Source: Flavobacterium sp. LC2016-01 (GTDB lineage Bacteria; Bacteroidota; Bacteroidia; Flavobacteriales; Flavobacteriaceae). Taken from it: a stretch of 64,000 bases of DNA. Numbering within the stretch: position 1 is the first letter of the stretch; each line of letters opens with the position of its first letter. Shown piece by piece: positions 47,299 through 54,979 of the stretch. A program made the translations under genes and the position numbers. The stretch is taken from contig NZ_WMIC01000014.1 in NCBI RefSeq assembly GCF_009711135.1, positions 19,824-83,823 on the forward strand, in the 5' to 3' direction. The notes beneath the pieces were generated by a model. The model was not told the origin of the DNA. It saw nothing but the letters and a program-made list of their open reading frames with translations, and did not search any database.

Positions 47299-47493
47299 AT
47301 GAACCTAAAAAGATTATTCGGCGGATTATTGACAATTCTCGGAATTATAGGACTTATTTATACTGCCGTGATTTTTGCCGGCACAAGTGGAGGAACAAGA
47401 GATGTAAAATCCTTAATTATTTACGGAATTTTAGGAATCGTATTTTTTATGTCAGGAATCAGTTTGGTTCGAACTACAAAAGACGAGTCGTAA
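47299..47493 (+). CDS. Small two-helix membrane protein
   Basis: The 64-residue product MNLKRLFGGLLTILGIIGLI... has two transmembrane helices (about 7-28 and 40-56) separated by a short loop (GGTRDVKS), and ends in charged KDES. A -7-like TAAATTTG at 47265-47272 gives it a promoter of its own. The size and arrangement recall holin-like or stress-related small membrane proteins, but no function can be claimed. Good codon pattern and promoter make it likely to be real. Confidence 0.7.
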   Translation: MNLKRLFGGLLTILGIIGLIYTAVIFAGTSGGTRDVKSLIIYGILGIVFFMSGISLVRTTKDES

Positions 47494-47500
47494 TTTTAAG

Positions 47501-47572
47501 TAGCAAAGAGACAAAGTTACAAAGTGACAAAGTTTTAAATCCTTTGCACCTTTGTCTCTTTGTAACTTTATC
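47501..47572. repeat. CAAAG-rich inverted repeat
   Basis: TAGCAAAGAGACAAAGTTAC, then AAAGTGACAAAG, faces CTTTGCACCTTTGTCTCTTT followed by GTAACTTT. It fills the gap between the small membrane protein and the symporter gene and could act as a bidirectional terminator-like hairpin. Confidence 0.6.
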
Positions 47573-47578
47573 AAAAAA

Positions 47579-48829
47579 CTATTCCTCTGAAACTGAACTC
47601 AAATTCAGTTCTGTAAAATCTCTTTCTGTTTTTGAAATTATAATGGTTGCGACAGTATTTCCAATTAAGTTGGTAATCGCTCTGGCTTCGCTCATAAATT
47701 TATCAACGCCTAATAAAAAAGCTAATCCTTCAACAGGAATTTTATGAAGCGCTGTTAAAGTAGAGGCCAAAACAATAAAACCGCTTCCGGTTACGCCCGC
47801 TGCTCCTTTTGAAGTAATCATCAAAATCCCGATAACACTTAAGATTTCAAAAAAGCTTAAATGCACATCGTACAATTGCGCAATAAACAATACCGACATG
47901 GAGAGATAAATCGAAGTTCCGTCGAGATTAAAAGAATAACCCGTTGGAATCACCAATCCCACAACCGATTTGCTGCAGCCCATTTTTTCCAGTTTTACCA
48001 TTATACTTGGCAAAGCTGCTTCAGAAGATGAAGTTCCGAGAACCAGTAAAAGCTCTTCTTTAATATATCTTAAAATTGAAAAAATGCTGATTTTATAGTA
48101 TTTCAGAATACTTCCTAAAACTAAAAAGACAAACAAAGCCATTGTCAAATAAACGCAGAGCATTAATTTCCCGAGCGGAATCAAAGTTGCCAATCCAAAT
48201 TTTCCTATTGTATATGCCATTCCTCCAAAAGCACCAATTGGAGCCAGATACATTACATATTTTAAACCCGTAAAAACAACTTTAGAAACTCGTTCCAAAA
48301 CTAAAATCGTCTGTTCCCTTTTTTGATAAAAATTCAAAGCAATACCGCATACAATTGCAGCCAATAAAACCTGTAAAGTAAAATTCGATAAAAAGAACTG
48401 CAGCCACGAAAAATGTTCTGCTGCGCCTTTTGTAAACTGACTTGCATCGCCAATCGCTAATCCTGCTTTATCAATTTTTCCGGGCTTAAAAACATAAGCT
48501 ACCGTAACACCAATTGCTAGCGCAACTGTCGAAACAACCTCAAAATAAGCTAAAGCTTTTACGCCAATTCGGCCTACTTTTTTAAGATTTCCCATTCCGG
48601 AAATTCCTAAAACAATAGTCAGAAAAATAATTGGGCCAATAAAAATCGAAATAAGCTGAATAAACTTCTTTCCTAGAAATTCCATTTTCACGCCATTTTC
48701 AGGTGAAAAATGTCCGAGCAAAACACCCGCAATAATTGAAATTAAAACCCAAAAAGTAAGATTTGTAATAACCGAATGAAAAAAGCTTTTCTTGGTTTTT
48801 GAAGAAGGATTTGGAGCGGGAATATTCAT
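47579..48829 (-). CDS. Dicarboxylate/amino acid:cation symporter (DAACS family)
   Basis: The 416-residue inner-membrane protein has about eight helices and re-entrant loops. The family signature is clear: TSSSEAALPSIMVKLEKMG (HP1 serine-rich loop), SFNLDGTSIYLS and GAAGVTGSGFIVLASTLTAL (HP2 loop). Homologues import glutamate, aspartate or C4-dicarboxylates with Na+ or H+. The exact substrate is undecided. A -7 box TATATTTG (minus strand, 48852-48859) lies 23 bases upstream, next to the end of rnpB. Confidence 0.93.
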   Translation of the reverse strand: MNIPAPNPSSKTKKSFFHSVITNLTFWVLISIIAGVLLGHFSPENGVKMEFLGKKFIQLISIFIGPIIFLTIVLGISGMGNLKKVGRIGVKALAYFEVVSTVALAIGVTVAYVFKPGKIDKAGLAIGDASQFTKGAAEHFSWLQFFLSNFTLQVLLAAIVCGIALNFYQKREQTILVLERVSKVVFTGLKYVMYLAPIGAFGGMAYTIGKFGLATLIPLGKLMLCVYLTMALFVFLVLGSILKYYKISIFSILRYIKEELLLVLGTSSSEAALPSIMVKLEKMGCSKSVVGLVIPTGYSFNLDGTSIYLSMSVLFIAQLYDVHLSFFEILSVIGILMITSKGAAGVTGSGFIVLASTLTALHKIPVEGLAFLLGVDKFMSEARAITNLIGNTVATIIISKTERDFTELNLSSVSEE

Positions 48830-48851
48830 GAAAGTTTGTTAGATAGTTTCA

Positions 48852-48859
48852 CAAATATA
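48852..48859 (-). promoter_or_regulatory. -7 box of the symporter gene
   Basis: On the minus strand TATATTTG fits the consensus. It lies directly after the T-run that ends rnpB, so the two same-strand transcripts are closely packed. Confidence 0.4.
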
Positions 48860-48867
48860 TAAAAAAA

Positions 48868-49178
48868 GCAGACCTATAAGCCGGATTCTGTTCTTGTTAT
48901 TACTAACAATACCTTATCATTTATCTAGATCCCGAATTGCTTCGGGACTCAAGCTACCTACCCTTCAACAACGGACGAGAAGCCCTTAAATGCTGATATA
49001 CTTGGTATTTCACCGCATAGAGTTTACCTGGTTTCACTACAGCATTACCTGTACATACTTTCTGTTGCACTTGTCCTTGCCTTATTTCTAAGACCGACGG
49101 GTGTTACCCGCTATGCTTCTCTATGGTGTCCGGACTTTCCTCCCTCCCGATAAACGGAACGACGATAAGGCGGTCTGC
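48868..49178 (-). ncRNA. rnpB: RNase P RNA
   Basis: The minus strand carries bacterial class A RNase P landmarks: GGAGGAAAGTCCGGACACC near the 5' end, AGTGCAACAGAAAGTA, and the 3' part CAGAATCCGGCTTATAGGTC. The ends pair as P1, GCAGACC (49178-49172) with GGTCTGC (48874-48868), followed by a T-run at 48867-48861. Length is about 311 nt. It is the catalytic RNA that matures tRNA 5' ends. Confidence 0.96.
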
Positions 49179-49182
49179 GGTG

Positions 49183-49190
49183 CAAAAGTA
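49183..49190 (-). promoter_or_regulatory. -7 box of rnpB
   Basis: On the minus strand TACTTTTG fits TAnnTTTG and ends five bases before the P1 helix start, matching the expected RNA 5' end. No -33 TTTG at standard spacing was seen. Confidence 0.5.
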
Positions 49191-49285
49191 ACACTTTATG
49201 AATGAAGAATTCCTAAAAATATGCTATTTTCGATTCCTGAAAAACTTATCATCAAAAATTCAACCACTTAACTATCTAATTCAAA

Positions 49286-49801
49286 TTGAAAAAATTTTTA
49301 ACTGTCATTTTAGCCATTATAGTCTTTTTATATTTTTCTGTTCAGCTCTTTAACATCTATCACGAGAATCATTTATTAGATAATGAAGCAGTTCTCAACA
49401 TATACCCTAATCTTCCAGATGATAAAGTTGATGAATTCTTTTTATTACCAAAAGGTACTTATGACAGTAAAAAGCATTCTATAATTTATAGCTTTATAAA
49501 AGCTGATAATTACCAATTAGATTACTACTATAATTTACCGGAGTACAATTATGATAATTTAAAAAATATAAACTGTAACGAAAGTTTTTCCAAAGAAAAG
49601 CATGTTCGTTTTCAGAGAAATGAAATAATTGACGATGGAATTCTATATGTGCGTTTATTAAATCATAAACAGAATGGATTTGATAGGGGAAATGATTCTA
49701 GATCAACTCTAGCGATCAGAAAGTTAGCAATAAGTTTTACATTCGGGAAAATAAATAGCACCTTGGTAAATAGTGACGGAGCAATTAGATATTGTGATTA
49801 G
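49286..49801 (+). CDS. Membrane-anchored hypothetical protein
   Basis: The 171-residue product starts at TTG and has an N-terminal hydrophobic helix (FLTVILAIIVFLYFSVQLF) that would act as a signal anchor, with the rest outside the cytoplasm. No domain is recognised; the body is hydrophilic and Tyr/Asn-rich. TTG is chosen because it gives the full helix and no upstream ATG exists in frame. The gap to rnpB is about 100 bases. Confidence 0.55.
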   Translation: MKKFLTVILAIIVFLYFSVQLFNIYHENHLLDNEAVLNIYPNLPDDKVDEFFLLPKGTYDSKKHSIIYSFIKADNYQLDYYYNLPEYNYDNLKNINCNESFSKEKHVRFQRNEIIDDGILYVRLLNHKQNGFDRGNDSRSTLAIRKLAISFTFGKINSTLVNSDGAIRYCD

Positions 49802-49917
49802 ATTCTTGATAGAATTATAAACAGGAGTCAGTTTTAACTGTTTTTAGATATTTTATTATAACTTTTTAATTTTAAAATAGTTATCTTTAAAATCCATAAT
49901 TTTTAAATTCAGTTATC

Positions 49918-50211
49918 ATGAAAAGAATGTATCATTACGCAACTGTTTCAAAGGCTTTAGATCAATTGAATGAGAAAGGATTTACGTGCGATTTTAATCG
50001 AAATGCTGAGATGATTAAAAAAAATCCTGAGAAATTTGAAATTGTTCATGTGTATCGATACGAGGGGGATTCAGATCCAGGCGATGAGGCAGTTGTATAC
50101 GGAATTAAGTCCGTTAACGGAAAAAAAGGAGTTTATGTAGCGGGTTTTTCTGCCGATTCAGATCAGGAAACAGCACAATTTTTGTTTAATTTAAGTATTA
50201 GGGGAAGGTAG
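49918..50211 (+). CDS. Conserved small cytoplasmic protein
   Basis: The 97-residue product begins MKRMYHYATVSKALDQLNEK and continues with a mixed alpha/beta pattern (EIVHVYRYEGDSDPGDEAVV). I do not recognise a named domain; related short proteins in Bacteroidota have, from memory, sometimes carried misleading enzyme names, which should not be trusted. No transmembrane segment is present. It stands alone; the structured RNA-like element follows on the opposite strand. Confidence 0.7.
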   Translation: MKRMYHYATVSKALDQLNEKGFTCDFNRNAEMIKKNPEKFEIVHVYRYEGDSDPGDEAVVYGIKSVNGKKGVYVAGFSADSDQETAQFLFNLSIRGR

Positions 50212-50219
50212 TTTTTTTT

Positions 50220-50355
50220 AGGAGCTGATCCCGCTATCCGTTTCAAACGAAGTTCACTGAACTCCGATTAAAATAAGAATTAAGTGAAGTAATCTTTTAT
50301 GGCGAACCCCGCCACAAAAGGATTTTCACTTCTATCGGGGCTAGGGCACTCGGTT
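50220..50355 (-). ncRNA. Structured RNA-like element, copy 2
   Basis: Read on the minus strand, CTAGCCCCG (50344-50336) pairs with CGGGATCAG (50233-50225), and CTTTTGTGGCG (50320-50310) pairs with CGCCATAAAAG (50304-50294) around GGGTT. Compared with copy 1, paired positions change together: T-A to C-G in the outer stem, C-G to G-C in the inner stem. This copy is longer and holds an extra hairpin around AGTTCACTGAACT. It is 3' of genes on both sides, unlike copy 1. Confidence 0.65.
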
Positions 50356-50396
50356 CCATAAGAAAATTGTTTTTTCATTTAAAAAAACACCATGTA

Positions 50397-50463
50397 TGTC
50401 AGTCTGAGCGAAGTCGAAGATCTTTTTAGTTCGAGAATGTTTCGACTTCACTCAGCGTGACAT
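50397..50463. repeat. Inverted repeat of the TGAGCGAAGTCGAA family, copy 2
   Basis: TGTCAGTCTGAGCGAAGTCG faces CGACTTCACTCAGCGTGACA, an imperfect long hairpin matching the element at 33454. The centre differs (TCTTTTTAGTTCGAGAATG). Confidence 0.75.
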
Positions 50464-50482
50464 AAAATTAATGATTAGAAAA

Positions 50483-50523
50483 AACTTAGAATCTCAGAAT
50501 CTTAGAGTCTTAGTATCTTAAGA
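50483..50523. repeat. CTTAG-step repeat unit
   Basis: TTAGAATCTCAGAATCTTAG is followed by AGTCTTAGTATCTTAAG, with TTAG/TCAG steps every seven to eight bases. It resembles the arms of the inverted pair at 18327-18465. Confidence 0.5.
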
Positions 50524-50524
50524 A

Positions 50525-50896
50525 TTATTCTGTCGGTATTTTCAATTTCCAACCAGGCTGAATTAAATCGGGGTTAGAAATAATATCTTTATTGGCTTCA
50601 AAAATATCTTGCCAAGAAACTCCATATGCTTTTCCGATCTTAGAAAGCGAATCCCCAACTTCAACCGTATATTCTCTAGAAACCCGTTCTTCAACTTCAA
50701 TATTCATCACCACATCTGCAGATCTATAATCAGGATCAATTTCTCCATAAGCATTCCAAAGCTTTTCTTTCTCTGATGCCGATTTTACTTTACCATCAAT
50801 ATATAATACATTGTCTTGTTCTCTTACCTGTAAATCTGTTGTTCCTAACTGAGAAGCCAGATCAGTCAATTCTTTATATTTATCTTGTAAACTCAT
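50525..50896 (-). CDS. BON-like plus LysM protein (Kbp/YgaU-like)
   Basis: The 123-residue protein has an N-terminal BON-like domain (about 20-70) and a C-terminal LysM domain (about 72-121: EYTVEVGDSLSKIGKAYGVS). The same order occurs in E. coli Kbp (YgaU), a cytoplasmic K+-binding protein. No signal peptide is present, fitting that cytoplasmic role rather than peptidoglycan binding. It is seven bases downstream of a BON lipoprotein gene, so the two form an operon. Confidence 0.85.
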   Translation of the reverse strand: MSLQDKYKELTDLASQLGTTDLQVREQDNVLYIDGKVKSASEKEKLWNAYGEIDPDYRSADVVMNIEVEERVSREYTVEVGDSLSKIGKAYGVSWQDIFEANKDIISNPDLIQPGWKLKIPTE

Positions 50897-50902
50897 AACA
50901 AT

Positions 50903-51379
50903 TTATTTAATAGTTAATTTGTTATCAACTTTTTTGGGTTTCAGTTCCTGGACACTTTGAATTAAAGGCTGTAACTGCTCTTTTTTAATTACTCCAGATA
51001 GCGTTACAACACCGCCTACCACAGTGGCACTCACACCATCATATGCTTTTATAACTTTACCCACCGATTTATCCAGATCATTATCCGGATTAATTACTAC
51101 AGCTGCTGCTGCAGGTTCTACATTAGGTTTCGGAATCTGACAATTATTTACAACCGATTTAACCCCTTCAACTGATTTAACAGCACGTTCAATATTCTTT
51201 TTGAAAGCTTCATCATCACAAGTTCCTTCAATTGTCGCCACACCTTCATGCACAGTAACATGTACTCCAGGCGTATTCAATTTTTCACTAATTTCTTTCT
51301 CTAAATCGGCATCCTTTGGACTGCAAGACAGTAAAGAAACGGCAAGTCCCATACCCAATAAAATTGATTGAATCTTCAT
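50903..51379 (-). CDS. Lipoprotein with two BON domains
   Basis: The 158-residue protein has a lipobox LLSC with acylation at C19. Two BON domains follow, at about 27-80 (VHVTVHEGVATIEGTCDDE) and about 100-156 (VSATVVGGVVTLSGVIKKE), joined by an Ala/Pro-rich linker. BON domains bind phospholipid or act in osmotic and envelope protection (OsmY, DolP). It is the first gene of the operon with the BON-LysM protein. The lipid anchor points to the outer membrane or its inner face. Confidence 0.88.
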   Translation of the reverse strand: MKIQSILLGMGLAVSLLSCSPKDADLEKEISEKLNTPGVHVTVHEGVATIEGTCDDEAFKKNIERAVKSVEGVKSVVNNCQIPKPNVEPAAAAVVINPDNDLDKSVGKVIKAYDGVSATVVGGVVTLSGVIKKEQLQPLIQSVQELKPKKVDNKLTIK

Positions 51380-51540
51380 AACGCTATATTTAATAATTAA
51401 CTACCTAAAATTAAACAGATTAAGCGCTAAAACTTTATACGATATGATTACGATTTTTATATTTTTTCCAGTTCTTTTTTTTTATTATTGTTAAGTGAGA
51501 CCGAAGCTGGAAATTAGCCTTGAAGTTGAGAACAAAAACA

Positions 51541-52020
51541 TTAATCCAAATAATCTGGCGGAAACATCTGTTGTCCGTATTTTTCAAAAATAGAGTTTAT
51601 TTTTTCTTTCTTTTCAACTTCTGAATCTGAAGAATTCGTTTCCATATAACTTGAAATTTCTTCAAACAAATCATCTAATCCAGCGGGACTAACTGTGCAT
51701 AATAATTTTGCAGGCTCACTGCTCAGATTTTTAAAGCCATGAATAATGCCGCCTTTCGGAATATTGACAAAACTATTTTTCTTGGCAACATAAATCCCTA
51801 ATTCTGATTTAAAAGTAACCTCGCCTTCTAATACAAAAAAAGTCTCTGTGAAATCAGCATGCGCGTGAGGTGGCGGTCCAGCACCAGGTGGCACCGACAT
51901 TTCGATTACAGCATATTCGCCATTAGTTTCTTTTCCCGAAATGACAATACGGTAATTCCCTCCTGCAATGTTCAGTTTATGCCCTTGAGTTTCGTCGACG
52001 GTTATGATTGGATTTTTCAT
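51541..52020 (-). CDS. Cupin-domain protein
   Basis: The 159-residue single-domain cupin has motif 1 PGAGPPPHAHADFTETFFVL (the His-X-His and Glu metal ligands) and motif 2 NIPKGGIIHGFKN. Its size matches small cupins acting as isomerases, dioxygenases or sensors; the substrate is unknown. The C-terminal 35 residues are a charged helical tail (SSDSEVEKKEKINSIFEKY). It is not in a clear operon. Confidence 0.85.
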   Translation of the reverse strand: MKNPIITVDETQGHKLNIAGGNYRIVISGKETNGEYAVIEMSVPPGAGPPPHAHADFTETFFVLEGEVTFKSELGIYVAKKNSFVNIPKGGIIHGFKNLSSEPAKLLCTVSPAGLDDLFEEISSYMETNSSDSEVEKKEKINSIFEKYGQQMFPPDYLD

Positions 52021-52050
52021 TTTAGTCCTTTTTGCTTTTCGATTCTAAAG

Positions 52051-52332
52051 TTATATTAAATACTCAAAACAGAAAATTAAAACAAGCATCTGAACAATCA
52101 ATATATTGCTAGATTGAATAAAATCAAGCCTCTTTTTATTTTTAAAATAAAAATGAACATTCAATGCCAATGGCAAGGCAATCAATAAAAAAACATACAA
52201 AAACAGCATCACTATTGATCGCAGGAAAAAAACTTTCTGAATAAAGAATAACAAAAAACAATACATAAATTCCAAAACAAGCAGTACTGCAAAGTTTTTT
52301 GATTTAACTCTTATTTTATCTATCTCGCCCAT
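52051..52332 (-). CDS. Small membrane protein
   Basis: The 93-residue product has about three hydrophobic segments (VLLVLEFMYCFLLFF, IVMLFLYVFLLIALPLALNV and ILIVQMLVLIFCFEYLI) with basic loops. No family is recognised. It is seven bases downstream of the NTF2-like gene and on the same strand, so probably in the same transcript. Confidence 0.55.
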   Translation of the reverse strand: MGEIDKIRVKSKNFAVLLVLEFMYCFLLFFIQKVFFLRSIVMLFLYVFLLIALPLALNVHFYFKNKKRLDFIQSSNILIVQMLVLIFCFEYLI

Positions 52333-52338
52333 TTTAAA

Positions 52339-52788
52339 CTATTCATGCTGTGTCACATCATTATACTGCCAAAGCACATTTATAATTTTCCATTCGCCAT
52401 TTTCCTTCACAATATGCATGTAATCAATCCATGCATCAGCAAGTAATTTAACCGAAGCTGTTCTTGCAGAAACATCCAGTAACTTGATTTCTTTCCTTGG
52501 ATTTTTAGGAAATTTATCACCTTTAACATTATAGGTTTCAGCCAAAATAATCATATTTTCAGCAAAGAACTCTGATATATAATCTTTTTGAGCAACTTTA
52601 TTTCTAAAAACTGACCTCTTTACCATTCTCGGATGCAGTGCACTTTCCATCAATTTTGGATTTAGAGTATGCTGTGCTTCAATATAGGCCAGAGCAACAC
52701 GTTTAATATCTAAGGAATCCTGCTTAGTTTGTGCCTGAATTTTAAACGAACAAAATATAATTATAACGAGTATTAAATATTCTTTCAT
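52339..52788 (-). CDS. Secreted NTF2-like (lumazine-binding-like) protein
   Basis: The 149-residue protein has a signal peptide (LILVIIIFCSFKIQAQ) and a SnoaL/NTF2-like fold: DIKRVALAYIEAQHT, HPRMVKRSVF and the closing strand VKENGEWKIINVLWQY. The family is a cone-shaped fold used for binding or simple isomerase chemistry. This Bacteroidota branch is often labelled 'putative lumazine-binding', without proof. It lies in a run of small envelope genes of unknown role. Confidence 0.75.
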   Translation of the reverse strand: MKEYLILVIIIFCSFKIQAQTKQDSLDIKRVALAYIEAQHTLNPKLMESALHPRMVKRSVFRNKVAQKDYISEFFAENMIILAETYNVKGDKFPKNPRKEIKLLDVSARTASVKLLADAWIDYMHIVKENGEWKIINVLWQYNDVTQHE

Positions 52789-52809
52789 GTAAAATGGGTT
52801 TAGATTTTA

Positions 52810-53289
52810 TTATTTAAAGCGTTCCAAAACTGTTATTAATTCTTCCAATTCAGACATTGGAACTTTTACCACTGATTCTATTTTAGTTTCTTCAGAAGCA
52901 ATGATCAAAATCCCTTCATTATCTTCTTCGTAACCAATTGGAGCAAAGGAATATTTAGGATTTTTGATTAGTGTTTCTTTTTTCCCATCTTTAAACCATC
53001 CGTAATTTGCTTCATAGATCACTTTATTTTCTAGTATTTGAATAGTTTCTTCACCATAAGTATTCCATAAAGCAATTCTAGCCATATAAAATCCTATTAG
53101 TGAAAATATTCCAATTCCAATAAAGTAACCAATGTGCAAACCGCCACCGCTCGCAATTCCAGAAATTGCTCCGCCAATTGGAAAAATGAAAAAGGAAAAA
53201 GCCAACACGAACATTATTATTCTAACTAAAAATGGAGATTTTTTTACTTTGAGGTTTAATGTATTGTTTGCGAAATTGTATTGTTGCAT
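52810..53289 (-). CDS. Membrane protein of unknown function
   Basis: The 159-residue product has two transmembrane helices (about 21-45 and 51-70) after a charged N-terminus (TLNLKVKKSP), then a cytoplasmic PH-like beta-rich region (TYGEETIQILENKVIYEANY). This layout recalls DUF-type bacterial PH-domain proteins, but I cannot confirm a family. It sits between other small envelope genes. Confidence 0.6.
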   Translation of the reverse strand: MQQYNFANNTLNLKVKKSPFLVRIIMFVLAFSFFIFPIGGAISGIASGGGLHIGYFIGIGIFSLIGFYMARIALWNTYGEETIQILENKVIYEANYGWFKDGKKETLIKNPKYSFAPIGYEEDNEGILIIASEETKIESVVKVPMSELEELITVLERFK

Positions 53290-53323
53290 ATAAGTGATTT
53301 GATTTTATATTTTTATAAACTAA

Positions 53324-54118
53324 CTAGCTTCCAAGTTTTCCATAACGCTGTTGTTCAGAAAAATACAGAATAATTTTCTTTCCGTTTTTCTTATAAGGAT
53401 AAAATAATTCGTAATAGCCGTTATGAGAACTATAGCGTAATTCATCATTTCCTTTTTCAAAAACACTTTTCAAATAATCTCTTTCTTCTTTAGTAGTTTG
53501 ATAAATATATTCTTGTTTTTGTGGATGAATGGAATCTTTCGAACGCCCTTCATAATAATCAGTAAAGCCTAAATAAACTTGAGAACCTTTGAGCGAATCT
53601 TTTACAATCACAGTAACATTAGGGAAATTCTCATCTGTTTTGGATAAAATATCCAAAATATCAGCAGTTTCTTTGATGTAGCTTTCAGAAAAACTATAGT
53701 TTACCAACTTATCGCTATTTACTTTATTAACCGAAATAATTGATTCAGCCGATTTAATCAGTCGCTCTTCTTTTTTGGCAGTAGTTAAATAATCTCCGCC
53801 AAATAAAATTATAGCGATCAAAGGGAAAATTAAAATCAAAGTCAAAAATTTCAATCTATTTGATTTAGCATTTACTGCATCAAGATTATGTCTTTCAGCA
53901 ATTCTGGTCAAATTAAACATTAAATTGATAATCAGAGAACCCACCATCAAAGCAAGAATTCCTAAAATACTCAGATAAAATGTTTCAGTCATATTCTCTT
54001 TAAACACTTTTAACCCAAAAACCTGTATTGTAATAAAAGTAAATACCCAATACACTAATAAGAGTATAGACGTAATCCCGATAATATTGCTTAATCTAAC
54101 GATTTGTTTTGCGTTCAT
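53324..54118 (-). CDS. Membrane protein of unknown function
   Basis: The 264-residue product has helices at about 10-34, 45-70 and 88-108, then a soluble C-terminal domain of about 150 residues (DILDILSKTDENFPNVTVIV). Nothing identifies its role. It is the first gene of a same-strand run (54118 to 52051) of four uncharacterised envelope proteins, which may be one unit since gaps are 6 to 35 bases. Confidence 0.6.
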   Translation of the reverse strand: MNAKQIVRLSNIIGITSILLLVYWVFTFITIQVFGLKVFKENMTETFYLSILGILALMVGSLIINLMFNLTRIAERHNLDAVNAKSNRLKFLTLILIFPLIAIILFGGDYLTTAKKEERLIKSAESIISVNKVNSDKLVNYSFSESYIKETADILDILSKTDENFPNVTVIVKDSLKGSQVYLGFTDYYEGRSKDSIHPQKQEYIYQTTKEERDYLKSVFEKGNDELRYSSHNGYYELFYPYKKNGKKIILYFSEQQRYGKLGS

Positions 54119-54258
54119 GAAGTATCAAATTAATGTTTTAGTAAATAGATCATTTTAGTTTCGGATTAAAAATAGTACATTTTTTATTACAAAAATTCAA
54201 TTTAGAAATGAAAAAAAATGATTCTAAAAGATTATTATTGTATTCAAAACCAAATTGT

Positions 54259-54918
54259 ATGAAATTAAAATACATTCTTATACTCGCATTTGTTTTCTTT
54301 TATAATAATTGTTTCTCTTGCGATTGTAAAACTCCTGAAAAGGAAACTATGGTAGAACGCGGACTACAATATTCAGACATTGTTTTTTATGGAGAAGTTA
54401 TTAAAATTGATACAATTTCAAGTACATATACTTTCAGAATTATAGAATTATTCAAAGGAAAAACCAGGTCTCAATATATTAATGGAAAATACTTTAGCAA
54501 CTGTTCTTTATTTCCGCAAACAAAACAACTTTGGATTGTATATGCGAATTATGAAGATGCTGGAATAATAGATATTAGCTCTTGCTCACCTAGTAGAGGA
54601 TTTAAACCAGAAGGAGGGTCATATCCGCCCCCATTTCCAAAAACGGAAAATGTCTACCGTGCTAACAAGCAAATACAATCTTTAGATATTCCCATTTTTG
54701 AATTGGAATCTAACAATGAATATCTTGTCGACTGGATCTATCAATTAGAGAAATTGAGAATATATAAAAAATCTCAAAAAGAAATTTCTGATAAAGAAAA
54801 AACCGAGGCAAAACTTGAAACATACAGTCAATACATTATCATTTCTTTGATTGTCAACATCGTATTATTTCTAAGTTTAATCTTTGTAATTTTAAAGAAA
54901 AAGAATTTCATCAAATAA
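54259..54918 (+). CDS. Membrane-anchored NTR/TIMP-like domain protein
   Basis: From ATG 54259 the protein has 219 residues; an ATG at 54208 would add 17 residues before the signal peptide and looks less likely. After the signal sequence (YILILAFVFFYNNCFSC) comes CDCKTPEK, where a Cys directly follows cleavage, then strands VFYGEVIKID and TYTFRIIELFKGK, which resemble an OB-fold NTR/TIMP-like domain. A C-terminal helix (IIISLIVNIVLFLSLIFVI) anchors it. Its role is unknown. Confidence 0.65.
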   Translation: MKLKYILILAFVFFYNNCFSCDCKTPEKETMVERGLQYSDIVFYGEVIKIDTISSTYTFRIIELFKGKTRSQYINGKYFSNCSLFPQTKQLWIVYANYEDAGIIDISSCSPSRGFKPEGGSYPPPFPKTENVYRANKQIQSLDIPIFELESNNEYLVDWIYQLEKLRIYKKSQKEISDKEKTEAKLETYSQYIIISLIVNIVLFLSLIFVILKKKNFIK

Positions 54919-54952
54919 ATAAAATCGTCTTTAAACAACGAAACAAAAGTCA

Positions 54953-54960
54953 TATATTTG
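54953..54960 (+). promoter_or_regulatory. -7 box of dnaX
   Basis: TATATTTG fits TAnnTTTG and lies 20 bases before the dnaX ATG. No -33 TTTG at the normal spacing. Confidence 0.4.
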
Positions 54961-54979
54961 CTATCGAATAAAAAAGAAT

